64,000 nucleotides of DNA from Candidatus Pyrohabitans jungbluthii. GTDB taxonomy: Archaea > Hydrothermarchaeota > Hydrothermarchaeia > Hydrothermarchaeales > BMS3B. Positions 22,413 to 31,282 of the stretch are shown one piece after another. The notes beneath the pieces are model-generated. The model saw only the letters and a program-made list of their open reading frames with translations, had not been told where the DNA came from and did not search any database. Position numbers and translations under genes: made by a program. The first letter of the stretch is position 1; each line of letters begins with the position of its first letter. The stretch is taken from NCBI GenBank assembly GCA_002010065.2, contig MTMD02000005.1:1-64000 (forward strand), given 5' to 3'.

Positions 22413-24152
22413 ATGGCAGCGATGGAAGAGGACCACCTGGAGTTCCAGCTGAAACAGGTTAACCCTGAGGAGACGCTGGAGGAGCAGTTTGTTAGAAACA
22501 AGCAGACCTACCTGTTCTACAAGTTAGCGTGGATACAGGAATTCTTTGATAAAAAGAAGCTCGCACAGGAGCTGGCTTTTCTGGTTATGATGATATACAT
22601 CTACGACTTTATAGACCGCCTTGGCATGCGCTTCGCTGATCGAATTCTCAACTTCCTGTCCTTTACAGGCTGGCCACTGGACAAGTTCCGCTCCCTTATG
22701 GGACTCAACCTTGAAGCCAAGATAGCCATGGCTGTTGCGCTTGAGTATCCCGAGAAAACCCAGGAGGAGCAGGAGAAGATTGTAGAGCTGGTAACCACCG
22801 CCTACTCATGGCTCGGTTTGGCGAGGGAGCAGGAGTGGGACATTGCTCGCGTTGTAAAGCAGAAGCGATGGCTGTACTCGCTTCTCAACTCAGAGCCGGA
22901 GCAGAAGCGCCGCGAGCTCATTGAGAAGCTGCGCGAGGAGGGAGGAAAGCGAGTAGAGCTCAACCTTGTGAACATCGGCATAGTGCCCACCGAGCTATGC
23001 CCCAACAGGTGCCGCTTCTGCTTGGCGGCGTGGAAGGCGAGTTGCGAGGAGAGGATAGGGCGAAGCATAAGCGAAGAGGAGTTTGAGGTTATAGCGGACG
23101 AGGTTATAAACTTCGCCGACGAGCACTCGCTCATCGTTACGGTAACCGGCGGCGAGCCGTTCTTAGAGCTGGAACGTGTGCTCTACCTAGTGAAGCATGC
23201 ACGCTCTCGCTTGGATATAACCACCAGCGCCTACTGGGCTCGCGATATTGGCAAAGCTAGGGAGATCTTGGCAAAGCTGCGCGATGCCGCGAAGGAAAAC
23301 CGCAATGAGAACTTCAAGTTCACGTTGCAGGTTAGCCTGGACGCCTTCCATCAGGAGGTGTTCTTTGAGAAGGGCGAGTTTGTGCAGAACGTGCCCATAG
23401 AGTGCATAATTAACCTGCTGAAGCTGACGCAGGAGGAGTTCCCGGAGATTGAGGTGGTGCTTCTTACCAAGCTTACATCCTACGAGGATCCCCTTGCAAG
23501 GCTCATAAAGCTGCTGGAGAAGCAGGGGATGAAGGTCAAGCTTACGCGAAAGGTGACTCAGCCCGGGGTGACTGTGAGCCTCCTGGACGAGGAGCGCAAT
23601 CTCGTAGCGAAGCCTGCGCTGCTCAAGGCTTACCTCGAGTTTGAGGGTACTGAGGGCAAGCCGGTGCTTATCTTCTACACTGTCGTGGAGAGCATGGGCA
23701 AGGCCTCAGCGCTGGACGCCTTCGAGTTTCCTGGATTCAGAGAGCAGGTGCAGGAGCTTCTCAAGGGCAAGAGTGAGATTAAGCTTCCGCTTATAGGCCT
23801 CGAGGTGAGCGACGACGGCAACGTTTACCCTGGGGCACATTCCCTCTACGCGTGGAGCGCTGGCAACCTCCTCGAAGAGGGATTAGAGGATATATATGAG
23901 CGCCTGAGCTATGACCCTCTCATAATCGCCCTCGCCGAAGCACCAGAGAAGATTTTCGCAATAGCAAAGGAGGTGGAGGGCGAACGTATTGACGTGATTG
24001 CCGTGAAGGAGTCCTCACCTTTAGCGGCGGCGTACAAGATTTTAGAAGCCCCCTGGATGCGCCTGTATATCACGCGACGCCTTCTCGGTGAGCCTCAGGA
24101 TAAGGCACAGGAGGAGTACCAGAAATACAAGGAGGAGTACCGCCCAGAATAA
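22413..24152 (+). CDS. Large radical SAM protein of unknown function
   Basis: 579 residues. Residues 1-~185 are helical and include a hydrophobic stretch (LAFLVMMIYIYDFIDRLG). The radical SAM cluster motif is CPNRCRFC near residue 195, with GGEPFLELERV as the GGEP motif. The C-terminal part has no Cys-rich SPASM knot, only NVYPGAHSLYAWSAGNL, where SPASM enzymes would carry ligands. A TATA-like CATATTTATT about 25-33 bases upstream suggests a leaderless start. The substrate is unknown. Neighbours are LplA-DUF116 before it and the peptide locus after it. Confidence 0.78.
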   Translation: MAAMEEDHLEFQLKQVNPEETLEEQFVRNKQTYLFYKLAWIQEFFDKKKLAQELAFLVMMIYIYDFIDRLGMRFADRILNFLSFTGWPLDKFRSLMGLNLEAKIAMAVALEYPEKTQEEQEKIVELVTTAYSWLGLAREQEWDIARVVKQKRWLYSLLNSEPEQKRRELIEKLREEGGKRVELNLVNIGIVPTELCPNRCRFCLAAWKASCEERIGRSISEEEFEVIADEVINFADEHSLIVTVTGGEPFLELERVLYLVKHARSRLDITTSAYWARDIGKAREILAKLRDAAKENRNENFKFTLQVSLDAFHQEVFFEKGEFVQNVPIECIINLLKLTQEEFPEIEVVLLTKLTSYEDPLARLIKLLEKQGMKVKLTRKVTQPGVTVSLLDEERNLVAKPALLKAYLEFEGTEGKPVLIFYTVVESMGKASALDAFEFPGFREQVQELLKGKSEIKLPLIGLEVSDDGNVYPGAHSLYAWSAGNLLEEGLEDIYERLSYDPLIIALAEAPEKIFAIAKEVEGERIDVIAVKESSPLAAAYKILEAPWMRLYITRRLLGEPQDKAQEEYQKYKEEYRPE

Positions 24153-24218
24153 TAAAATTATTCTATTTTGTATTACTATTTCCTAAATTTCCCCATTTCA
24201 ATACGTAATGGCACAAAG

Positions 24219-24228
24219 TTATAAATAT
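24219..24228 (+). promoter_or_regulatory. TATA box of the Cys-rich peptide locus
   Basis: TTATAAATAT stands 33-42 bases before the peptide ATG, allowing a start of transcription near 24248-24252 just ahead of the GGTGAT Shine-Dalgarno. It lies in the 108-base gap after the radical SAM gene, so the peptide has its own promoter. Confidence 0.6.
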
Positions 24229-24260
24229 CCCACAGAATCAAAAATAGTCAGGGTGATTAA

Positions 24261-24329
24261 ATGAAAATCGTGAAGAAGGAGAAGAAAGTCGCATATGCGA
24301 CCTGCAAGTGTCACAAGAGCTGCATGTAG
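24261..24329 (+). CDS. 22-residue Cys-rich peptide, likely precursor of a modified peptide
   Basis: It begins MKIVKKEKKVAYAT, a basic leader-like half, and ends CKCHKSCM, with three cysteines and a histidine in seven residues. A good Shine-Dalgarno (GGTGAT, 3 bases of spacing), its own TATA box and a T-rich terminator right after the stop all argue it is a real, separately expressed gene. A 46-residue CxxC protein and a radical SAM/SPASM enzyme with a PqqD-like front domain follow on the same strand, the arrangement of radical-SAM RiPP clusters. The modification and function are unknown. Confidence 0.75.
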   Translation: MKIVKKEKKVAYATCKCHKSCM

Positions 24330-24330
24330 C

Positions 24331-24348
24331 TCTTTTTCTTTTATTTTT
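24331..24348 (+). terminator. T-rich terminator after the peptide gene
   Basis: TCTTTTTCTTTTATTTTT begins 1 base after the peptide's stop region and ends just before the next Shine-Dalgarno. T-runs end archaeal transcripts. Partial read-through here would give much more peptide mRNA than enzyme mRNA, as expected for a precursor. Confidence 0.6.
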
Positions 24349-24359
24349 GAGGTGATGGC

Positions 24360-24500
24360 ATGGACTTAACCGAAGAGATTCGAGCGAGAGTGTGCAAGCG
24401 CTGCGACTTCTACAAAGAGGGTGAAACTCTAGAGTGCGCCGCCTTTAAGACGGCAAAGCGCTTGGTTGAGCAGGGCAGGATTAGTTTGGACGAGATATAA
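24360..24500 (+). CDS. 46-residue CxxC protein in the peptide locus
   Basis: The start has GAGGTGAT a few bases ahead. MDLTEEIRARVCKRCDFYKEG has Cys12-x2-Cys15, and ECAAF gives a third Cys26; the end is helical (KTAKRLVEQGRISLDEI). It could bind zinc or an iron-sulfur cluster with another ligand or as a dimer, deliver substrate or electrons to the radical SAM enzyme, or be a second substrate. The family is not recognised. Confidence 0.7.
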   Translation: MDLTEEIRARVCKRCDFYKEGETLECAAFKTAKRLVEQGRISLDEI

Positions 24501-24513
24501 ACTGCGCATTGCC

Positions 24514-25695
24514 ATGTACCCCAGACTTAAGAACTGTGTGCTTCGCGCAGGCGAGGGCTATTTTCTTTACAACTACGTTGAGGATGAGGTTTACGAGCTT
24601 GACCTCGAAGCGATGGAGCTGCTGCGCCGCTTCACAGGGAAAAACAGCCTCGAAGCTCTTGCCCGTGAATTTGGAGAGAAAGAGGTAAGGGAGGCGGTGG
24701 AGTACCTTCTGAGCGAGGGGTGCCTCGTTGATGAGCGTTGCGAGGATGCGCCGCAAAGCTTCGCCGTCGAGGGCTTTACACCATCGCTGCGCTACCTCCA
24801 GCTTCACATCACAGAGCGGTGCAACTTAGCATGCAGGCACTGCTACCTGGGCGAGAAGTCGCAGGTTGATCTGCCCAAGGAGCTGGCGTTTAAGGCTGTG
24901 GAGGAGTTCTCCAGCTTTGGATGGAAGCTTTTAATCACAGGGGGCGAGCCCCTGCTTTCCCCATACTTCTGGAAGCTGGCAAGCTTCGCTTCTCGCCAAG
25001 GGGTACGCGTGGTGGTGCTCACCAACGGCACGCTTGTCAGCGAAGCTACGGCGAAGAAGCTGGCTGAGCATGTGCATGAGGTGCAGATTAGTTTAGACGG
25101 CATTAAGCGTGGGCATGAAGTGCTACGTGGAGAGGGAAGTTTCGCCAAAGCTGTGCGCGGAATAAGGGCGGCGAGCAAATATATGAGGGTGAGTGTTGCT
25201 ACCATGATTCACCGGGAGAATCTAAAAGAATTCCCGCAGCTTGAGAAGCTTGTTAAAAGCCTGGGTGTAGAGGAGTGGAGCCTGGATGTACCCTCGCCGA
25301 AGGGGAGTCTGCTGGAAAATACAGAGCTTCTTCCACCCCGCGAAGAGGCGGCGCGGATATACTCGAGGTACGGCTTCTCCTCAGGCGTGCATGAGGGCAG
25401 CGCCGACTATGCGTGCGGCGCTCATCTGTGTTCAGTCAATGTCAAGGGCGAGGTGACGAAGTGCGGATTCTTTGAGCGCGGAGTGGGCAACCTTGCAGAA
25501 ATTTCACTTAAGGAGGGCTGGGAGAGGATAGTTGAGAACTACCTGCCAAAGCTGAGCGAACTCGCTTGTGCAGGTTGCAAATACCTCAGCGCCTGCAGGG
25601 GCGGGTGCAGATTCAGGGCGCTAAGCGAGGGAGACTTTTGGGGCAAAGATAGCTTTCTATGCCTTCTCCACTCAAAGATGCACAGTCTTCAGTGA
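24514..25695 (+). CDS. Peptide-modifying radical SAM/SPASM enzyme with PqqD-like N-terminal domain
   Basis: 393 residues from the ATG 14 bases after the CxxC gene. Residues ~5-75 (NCVLRAGEGYFLYNYVEDEVYELDLEAMELL..) resemble a PqqD/RiPP-recognition domain that binds leader peptides. The radical SAM cysteines are 103, 107 and 110 in CNLACRHC, and GGEPLLSP is the GGEP motif. A C-terminal SPASM set has CGAHLCSVN, KCGFFERG, CAGCKYLSACRGGC and a late Cys, enough for two auxiliary clusters. The peptide at 24261 is the likely substrate; the product (thioether, epimer or other) cannot be predicted. An in-frame TTG at 24466 is a less likely start. Confidence 0.85.
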   Translation: MYPRLKNCVLRAGEGYFLYNYVEDEVYELDLEAMELLRRFTGKNSLEALAREFGEKEVREAVEYLLSEGCLVDERCEDAPQSFAVEGFTPSLRYLQLHITERCNLACRHCYLGEKSQVDLPKELAFKAVEEFSSFGWKLLITGGEPLLSPYFWKLASFASRQGVRVVVLTNGTLVSEATAKKLAEHVHEVQISLDGIKRGHEVLRGEGSFAKAVRGIRAASKYMRVSVATMIHRENLKEFPQLEKLVKSLGVEEWSLDVPSPKGSLLENTELLPPREEAARIYSRYGFSSGVHEGSADYACGAHLCSVNVKGEVTKCGFFERGVGNLAEISLKEGWERIVENYLPKLSELACAGCKYLSACRGGCRFRALSEGDFWGKDSFLCLLHSKMHSLQ

Positions 25696-26069
25696 CCCCT
25701 CATAGCCACTGCTTTCTTAAACTCTTCCCAGCCTATGGCAACATCTAACGTATACCCCTCCCCTGCCATTGCCTTCATCATGTTCATAACCTTCTCTCTG
25801 AGTTTTTCCTTCCCAAGCTCTTCCACCTCCTCATGCTCCTCCGGGAAGTAGTAAACCATGAGCCTCTCCCCCATGTCGTGGTAAAGCAGGGGAATTTCAT
25901 AGCGATTGAGCTTTCCGCACCTCTCACAGGCAGCGATATTGAGTTCCTGTTTGAAGAGTTTACCCTTCAGCTCCGGGTCGAGGGTGACATTTACGCTGTG
26001 GTAAAGCGCAGCCTCAACCTCGCTCCCGCACCACCCGCATTTCAGTTTGTAAACCCCAACCTGAGTCAT
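25689..26069 (-). CDS. CpXC-domain protein
   Basis: 126 residues with KCGWCG near the start and CERCGK about 37 residues later, a two-knuckle zinc site, then a C-terminal helical region (LGKEKLREKVMNMMKAMAGEG). This matches the CpXC domain, found in bacteria and archaea with unknown function. It converges on the radical SAM gene and overlaps its end by 7 bases. Confidence 0.75.
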   Translation of the reverse strand: MTQVGVYKLKCGWCGSEVEAALYHSVNVTLDPELKGKLFKQELNIAACERCGKLNRYEIPLLYHDMGERLMVYYFPEEHEEVEELGKEKLREKVMNMMKAMAGEGYTLDVAIGWEEFKKAVAMRGH

Positions 26070-26177
26070 ATCTCAGCCTCCCATAGCTATATGTTATTGG
26101 TGCTTGCTTATATAAAATTTTAAAAGGAGTCCATCACAACAACTGGCCCTTAAAAGGCATGAGAAAAACAAAGAGGA

Positions 26178-27797
26178 TTAAAACTCCGGCATTGACGGCA
26201 TCTCTGATTTCTCACCTTCCTTCTCCTTCTCAAGCTTGCTTGCAGCGATTATGTCGTCTATTCGCAGTATCATCACCGCGACCTCGCTCGCTGATGAGAT
26301 CGCCTGCGTTTTGACGCACACCGGCGTTATAAGCCCTGCCTCGAAAGTGTCCTTGAGCTCGCCAGTGGTTACGTCGTAGCCGTAGTCAGGGCCCTTCTCG
26401 TGGGCTTTTCTCAGTTCTACCAGCACGTCGATGGGGTCAAGGCCGGCGTTCTCCGCCAGAGCGCGGGGTATTGCTTCAATGGCGTCCGCAAACGCTTCTA
26501 TTGCAAGCTGCTCGCGCCCGCCCACTGTAACAGCGTAATCCCTCAGCCTGAGTGCCACCTCCACCTCGGGTGCACCTGCTCCAGCTACAACTTTGCCTGC
26601 GCGTATCGCCGCGGCTACAACGCCTATCGCATCCTCAATGGCGCGCTCCGCCTCGTTCACGACGTGCTCAGTACCGCCTCGCACAAGTATTGTAACCGCC
26701 TTTGGATCCTTGCAGTCCCGCACGAATACCATCTCATCGTCGCCTATCTTAACTTCCTCTACCACACCTGCGTAGCCTAAATCAGCACTGCTCAAGTCCT
26801 CAAGGCTTGAGACTATCTTCGCTCCCGTGGCCTTAGCCAGCTTCTTCATATCGCTCTCCTTAACCCTGCGCACAGCAAAAATGCCCTCCTTGGCAAGGAA
26901 GTGCTGGGCTAGGTCGTCTATACCCTTCTGGCACAGCACAACATTAGCTCCGCTCGCTTTAATCTTCTCCACCATGCTGCGGAGCATGCGCTCCTCTTCG
27001 TCCATAAACGCCTGAAGCTGGTCGGGAGCGGTTATGTTGATTTTCGCATCCACCTCCGTCTTCTTAACTTCCAGCGCAGACTTTATCAGTGCAATCTTAG
27101 CCTCCTTCACCGAGCGGGGCATTCCAGCATGCACCTTCTCCTTGTCCAGAACAATGCCATTCACCAGCTGGGTATCCTCTATACCACCGCCCGCCTTCTT
27201 CTCTATCTTTATTAAATCCCTGTCAACTACGCTATCCTCGCGCACCTTCTGCACAGCTTCTACGACTATGCTTGCAAGGTGCTCCTTCGCCTTCTCTGCC
27301 CCCTTGCCAGTCATCGCCATTATAGCAACCTTCTTCAGCATTTCCGCGTCGTCGGGAGAAATCTCGTGTGCCATTTCATTGAGAATCTCCCTCGCCTTTT
27401 CAGCGGCCATGCGGTAACCCCTTGCAATAAGCGTCGCATGAACTTCCTGGTCAAGGAGCTCTTCTGCACGTTTTAGAAGTTCGCCCGCAAGCACCACCGC
27501 GGTGGTTGTGCCGTCGCCAACCTCGCTCTCCTGGGTTTTGGCGATCTCCACTATCATCTTGCCCACAGGGTGCTCTATGTCCATCTCTTTGAGTATCGTC
27601 ACGCCGTCGTTGGTTATTGTGACATCGCCTAGGCTATCGACGAGCATCTTGTCCATTCCTCTCGGCCCGAGGGTGGTTCTCAGTGTCTCAGCTATTATCC
27701 TCGCTACCATTATGTTTGTGCGCCTCGCTTCACTACCACGGGTACGCTGCGTACCCTCCTTGAGTATCAGTACAGGCTGCCCTCCCATTGTTGCCAT
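26178..27797 (-). CDS. Thermosome subunit (group II chaperonin)
   Basis: 539 residues from the ATG at 27797, which has GGAGGTG upstream; the longer frame adds eight residues. ATP-binding and catalytic motifs are [38 protein letters not shown] and [17 protein letters not shown]. An AT-rich TATA (TTATTATAA near 27820) drives it. The C-terminal end [11 protein letters not shown] lacks the GGM repeats of some subunits. It refolds proteins in a two-ring complex; whether other subunits exist cannot be seen here. Confidence 0.96.
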   Translation of the reverse strand: MATMGGQPVLILKEGTQRTRGSEARRTNIMVARIIAETLRTTLGPRGMDKMLVDSLGDVTITNDGVTILKEMDIEHPVGKMIVEIAKTQESEVGDGTTTAVVLAGELLKRAEELLDQEVHATLIARGYRMAAEKAREILNEMAHEISPDDAEMLKKVAIMAMTGKGAEKAKEHLASIVVEAVQKVREDSVVDRDLIKIEKKAGGGIEDTQLVNGIVLDKEKVHAGMPRSVKEAKIALIKSALEVKKTEVDAKINITAPDQLQAFMDEEERMLRSMVEKIKASGANVVLCQKGIDDLAQHFLAKEGIFAVRRVKESDMKKLAKATGAKIVSSLEDLSSADLGYAGVVEEVKIGDDEMVFVRDCKDPKAVTILVRGGTEHVVNEAERAIEDAIGVVAAAIRAGKVVAGAGAPEVEVALRLRDYAVTVGGREQLAIEAFADAIEAIPRALAENAGLDPIDVLVELRKAHEKGPDYGYDVTTGELKDTFEAGLITPVCVKTQAISSASEVAVMILRIDDIIAASKLEKEKEGEKSEMPSMPEF

Positions 27798-27896
27798 CAC
27801 ATCAAACACCTCCATCTCCATTATAATAAATAATGGTTAGAAAAATATTAACGGGGTGGTTTTTATTTTTTGCGCTCCCCTCGCAAGGTTATTCCT

Positions 27897-29093
27897 TCAA
27901 ACCTTTATTTTTTCATACTTTAGGAGGTAGGCGAGGATGAGCCCTATGATGAATGCCCATGCTAAGTTGCTCATAAGCGTAATACCCAGCATCACCAGGG
28001 GCACGTAGAACTCCCTCTTTCCTTTTAAGTCCTTTATCATCGTCATAAGCTCTGCGCCTGCGATGAAAAGGAGCACGCCTAAGATTGAGAAGGGCAGAAG
28101 CTTTATTATCTCTATTGAGCTTTCTCCGAAGAGTATAGCAACGCCAAGGAAGAAGCTTCCTATTATTATGTTGTTCCCCGCGGTGCGTGCCCCGAAGCGG
28201 TAGTGCGCGGCTAAGCCACCTGCGCCATGGCACATGGGCATGCCCTTTAACAGGAAGGAGCCGATGTTTGCTAACCCCTGACTTATGGAGAGAGCCCTGT
28301 AGGTTACTCTGTTTGCCCTACCGCCGAAGTAGCTCTTCGCCAGGTCGTGCTGGGCGATTACCGCATTGCCGAGGGTCATGGGAATCTGGGGGAGCACCAG
28401 AAGGAAGAAGGCGGTAACAAAATCGTCAACGCTCGGCATGCCCTCGAGAAAAATTGGCCTGGGGAGGTGCACGCCGAGAGCCACGTGGGGGGTTTCAAAG
28501 GCCAAGCCTACCAGGAAACCCCCAATCACTATTATAAGAGCAGCCGGCGCACGTCTGTTCTCAAGGAGGAGGTATGCCACCGCTAAGCTTGCCACCCCCA
28601 GCAGGAAGTAGACGCTTACATCGCCTATACCAAGCTCAGCTAGCTTAAACTGGTAGCTTGGAACAACCTCTGAGCTTGGGGGCGCCTTTATGAATTCCAG
28701 GCCACGGATAAGTAGCAGCGTGCCCACGCTGAGCTGCACCCCTCTGACGACGGTCTTGGGAACATACCGGCTGAGTTCTATTAAACCCGTGGCTCCGAGA
28801 AACAGCAAGATAGCACCCACGAGGAGGGCGGCGGCGTAGATTATGTTAGGAGTTATCATGGCATAGTTTGCTATTGCGTAGGCGCCGATAACCTTCATGG
28901 GCTGCACCGGCGTAGGCACGCGGTAGTAGGCTCCAGCGAGGATGTAAAAAAGCCCCACCATGAAGAACAGGCCTACAGCGCTCACGCCATTGAGAAGGAT
29001 CATTCCCAGGGCGAGAGGTAGAAGCGTGCCTAGGTCGCCAAGTGAACCTGCAGCTTCCATCCTGTCAAACCTGTAATGCTTGCCTATCTGCAT
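27897..29093 (-). CDS. MOT1-like molybdate (sulfate permease family) transporter
   Basis: 398 residues with about 10-11 membrane segments. The two motifs of MOT1 transporters are present: GSLGDLGTLLPLALG near residue 17 and VLPQIPMTLGNAVIAQHDL near residue 235. No STAS domain is attached. MOT1 proteins carry molybdate with high affinity; tungstate is possible. A Tfx-like regulator and a Tup ABC system lie next to it, a coherent Mo/W region. A 114-base AT-rich promoter gap precedes it (29094-29207). Confidence 0.85.
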   Translation of the reverse strand: MQIGKHYRFDRMEAAGSLGDLGTLLPLALGMILLNGVSAVGLFFMVGLFYILAGAYYRVPTPVQPMKVIGAYAIANYAMITPNIIYAAALLVGAILLFLGATGLIELSRYVPKTVVRGVQLSVGTLLLIRGLEFIKAPPSSEVVPSYQFKLAELGIGDVSVYFLLGVASLAVAYLLLENRRAPAALIIVIGGFLVGLAFETPHVALGVHLPRPIFLEGMPSVDDFVTAFFLLVLPQIPMTLGNAVIAQHDLAKSYFGGRANRVTYRALSISQGLANIGSFLLKGMPMCHGAGGLAAHYRFGARTAGNNIIIGSFFLGVAILFGESSIEIIKLLPFSILGVLLFIAGAELMTMIKDLKGKREFYVPLVMLGITLMSNLAWAFIIGLILAYLLKYEKIKV

Positions 29094-29207
29094 CTTAAGA
29101 ATAAAAAGTTATAACAATAAAAAATTAATTTATTATATTTAAAATCAATTATCCTTGATATTTCGATTATTTAAGTGCCCAGCGTTTCAAAATCTGCTCA
29201 GAGGTAT

Positions 29208-29534
29208 TTACAATTTGAGCTTTTTCAGGACATTCTCAATTTCCCCATATGTGGCGTCGCCCTGAATGGCAACCTCCCGCCCTACTATCAGTGCCGGAAG
29301 CTGCTCAACACCGAGCTTTTCAGCCCTGCGCAGGTTGCGAGGAAAGTGGTATACTATAAGTTTGTTGCCATGCAGGTCTTCGAAAACGCTCATGGTGTTT
29401 ACCCACTTTCGTCCAGTCTTTTCTTCCAGCGCCTGCATCAACGCCTTCTCAAACTCCTCACTCTCATTTGGAAATTCAACGCCACAGCAGCCATCTGGCA
29501 CAGGCAGGGATTTTCTGAGGAACTCTATTATCAT
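29208..29534 (-). CDS. Thioredoxin-fold-like small protein
   Basis: 108 residues. A Cys-Cys pair in VPDGCCGVEF replaces a normal CxxC, and EQLPALIVGREVAIQGDATYGEIENVLKKLKL has the cis-Pro and final helices of a thioredoxin/glutaredoxin fold. VNTMSVFEDLHGNKLIVYHFPRN is the central part. It is probably cotranscribed with the Tfx-like gene, 7 bases upstream on the same strand. Partner and substrate are unknown. Confidence 0.65.
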   Translation of the reverse strand: MIIEFLRKSLPVPDGCCGVEFPNESEEFEKALMQALEEKTGRKWVNTMSVFEDLHGNKLIVYHFPRNLRRAEKLGVEQLPALIVGREVAIQGDATYGEIENVLKKLKL

Positions 29535-29541
29535 ATCTATC

Positions 29542-29949
29542 TCACTCCACTATGACTCTCCCACTTCTCAGAATGCTGACCCCTATTTTACCAACGATGC
29601 GATTTCCCTGAATCCTGCTTCCCGCGTGCCTGCGCAACATGCCTATAAGCGAGGTCTTGTTGTGCACCACCTTTATGCCATGGCGGTCTGCGATGCGGAG
29701 AATCTTCTCAGGCGCGGTGAAAAGCTCTTCGCCCTCCTCCAGGAGCACCCTCACCGGCGAGAGCCTTTCAAAGGCAATGATGGTGCGCCTCGCCTTCTCC
29801 ACATTCTCCCTGGCGCGCTTCTCGAGTATTGCCACGTTCTCCCGCGTTGTTCCCAGAAGCTCTGCAATCTCGCGCTGCTTGTAACCTTTAGCGCGCAGCT
29901 CCAGGATTTTAAGCTGCTTCTCCGTCAGGAAGCCGTTGTAGCGGGTCAA
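29542..29949 (-). CDS. Tfx family DNA-binding protein
   Basis: 135 residues from the TTG at 29949, which has GGTGG 4 bases upstream; an ATG ten codons earlier overlaps the putative operator and TATA region. The helix-turn-helix is FLTEKQLKILELRAKGYKQREIAELLGTTRENVAILEKRARENVEKA. The C-terminal part (RVLLEEGEELFTAPEKILRIADRHGIKVVHNKTSLIGMLR) is the acidic Tfx domain. In Methanothermobacter, Tfx controls a molybdenum formylmethanofuran dehydrogenase operon, which fits its place between Mo/W transporters. It probably regulates those genes and itself. Confidence 0.85.
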   Translation of the reverse strand: MTRYNGFLTEKQLKILELRAKGYKQREIAELLGTTRENVAILEKRARENVEKARRTIIAFERLSPVRVLLEEGEELFTAPEKILRIADRHGIKVVHNKTSLIGMLRRHAGSRIQGNRIVGKIGVSILRSGRVIVE

Positions 29950-29977
29950 GCTACCACCTGCCGTTAAATCTGTGAGC

Positions 29978-30003
29978 ATGTAAATAAATATTTCCGCTTA
30001 CAT
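29978..30003. promoter_or_regulatory. Inverted repeat upstream of the Tfx-like gene
   Basis: ATGTAA (29978-29983) and TTACAT (29998-30003) flank 14 bases that include the AT-rich TATA of the leftward Tfx gene. The right arm shares GCTTACA with the second element at 30134-30151, suggesting one regulator, perhaps Tfx itself, acts at both promoters. Confidence 0.4.
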
Positions 30004-30133
30004 CTCCGGTGCAGCATCGCTCTCTGCCCATCTTTTTTTCTGAAAGAGTAAACAGATTATATTACGTCCAACCAAATATTTAAGTGGTGGAGGGTCAAGC
30101 TGATAGATAAAGTATATGGATTTATGAGTATAC

Positions 30134-30151
30134 GTAAACATTTTTGCTTAC
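30134..30151. promoter_or_regulatory. Imperfect inverted repeat upstream of tupA
   Basis: GTAAACATTTTTGCTTAC pairs at all but one position of its arms. It lies about 75 bases before the tupA start, upstream of the AT-rich TTTTATATAAT (about 30175-30185) that looks like the TATA box. Its GTAAA and GCTTACA also occur in the element by the Tfx gene, with a 4-base difference in spacing. Confidence 0.4.
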
Positions 30152-30225
30152 AATTCCAAAATATTTGCACAACTTTTATATAATGGGTTATCTTTCTACG
30201 TTACAAAATTTTCAGGAGGTGTAGT

Positions 30226-31212
30226 ATGAAGTTGAAGCTGCTCGGAGTGTTTTTTGTGCTTTTTCTCCTCACGCTGAACCTTGGATGCACCGCCAAGGAG
30301 GAGGCCAAAGCGCCTTCGGAGGGTGCAGCGGCACAGGAGGCACAGGCGTCTAAGGAAATGCCTAAGCTGGTCCTCGCCACGACGACCAGCACCTACAACT
30401 CAGGCTTGCTCGAGGTGCTCAACACAGAGTTTCAGAAGAAGTACGGTGTACTTGTGGAGGTGCACGCCGTCGGCACGGGCGCAGCTATACGCATGGCGCG
30501 GGACGGTGAGGTCGACGTTGTGCTTGTGCACGCCCGCGGCAAGGAGGACAAGTTCCTTGAGGATGGCTACGGCATCAACCGGCGCAATGTGATGTACAAC
30601 GATTTTATCATTGTAGGACCCAAAAGCGACCCAGCTGGCATTCGCGGCATGAAGAGCGCAGCGGAGGCTTTCAAGAAGATAGCCAAAGCCCAGGCGAAGT
30701 TCGTCTCCCGCGGAGACAACTCGGGCACGCATGCAAAGGAGCAGACTATCTGGAAGCTCGCCGGCATTACCCCAAGCGGCGACTGGTACGAGCAGACCGG
30801 GCAGGGAATGGGCAAGACGCTAACTATAGCCAGTGAAAAGCAGGCTTACACCCTAACCGACAGGGGCACCTTCCTCGCCTACAAGGGCAAGCTCGATTTG
30901 GAAGTGCTCGTGGAGGGCCCAGTGAAGGGCGGCGATCCCACGCTTTCGAACCCCTACGCGGTTATCGCCGTGAATCCCAAAAAGTATCCTGACCGCAACT
31001 ACGAGCTGGCGATGCTGTACATAGGCTTCCTTACCTCACCAGAGGGGCAGAAGCTTATCGCTGAGTACAGGAAGAACGGAGAGCAGCTTTTCTATCCTGA
31101 CGCTCTCGTGGATAGGGAGAACTACAATCAGTACCTGCCCGTGACCATTCACGGGCTATACGACGAGCAGGGTGAGCCGTACACCGGCGTTACGCTACCA
31201 CCAAAGGGCTGA
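30226..31212 (+). CDS. tupA: Tungstate ABC transporter, substrate-binding lipoprotein
   Basis: 328 residues. A lipobox LTLNLGC puts the anchored Cys near residue 21, followed by an acidic Ala-rich linker. The oxyanion-binding motifs LATTTSTYNSGLLEVL and SRGDNSGTHAKE are typical of TupA. TupA proteins prefer tungstate strongly, but a mixed Mo/W role is possible. Shine-Dalgarno AGGAGGTG is present. The permease and ATPase follow on the same strand. Confidence 0.92.
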   Translation: MKLKLLGVFFVLFLLTLNLGCTAKEEAKAPSEGAAAQEAQASKEMPKLVLATTTSTYNSGLLEVLNTEFQKKYGVLVEVHAVGTGAAIRMARDGEVDVVLVHARGKEDKFLEDGYGINRRNVMYNDFIIVGPKSDPAGIRGMKSAAEAFKKIAKAQAKFVSRGDNSGTHAKEQTIWKLAGITPSGDWYEQTGQGMGKTLTIASEKQAYTLTDRGTFLAYKGKLDLEVLVEGPVKGGDPTLSNPYAVIAVNPKKYPDRNYELAMLYIGFLTSPEGQKLIAEYRKNGEQLFYPDALVDRENYNQYLPVTIHGLYDEQGEPYTGVTLPPKG

Positions 31213-31282
31213 GGCTTCTCAGCTCGCTTTCCTTTTTTCCATCAACGTTATTTTTATACTGGCTCACTGTGAGGGTGCTCTC

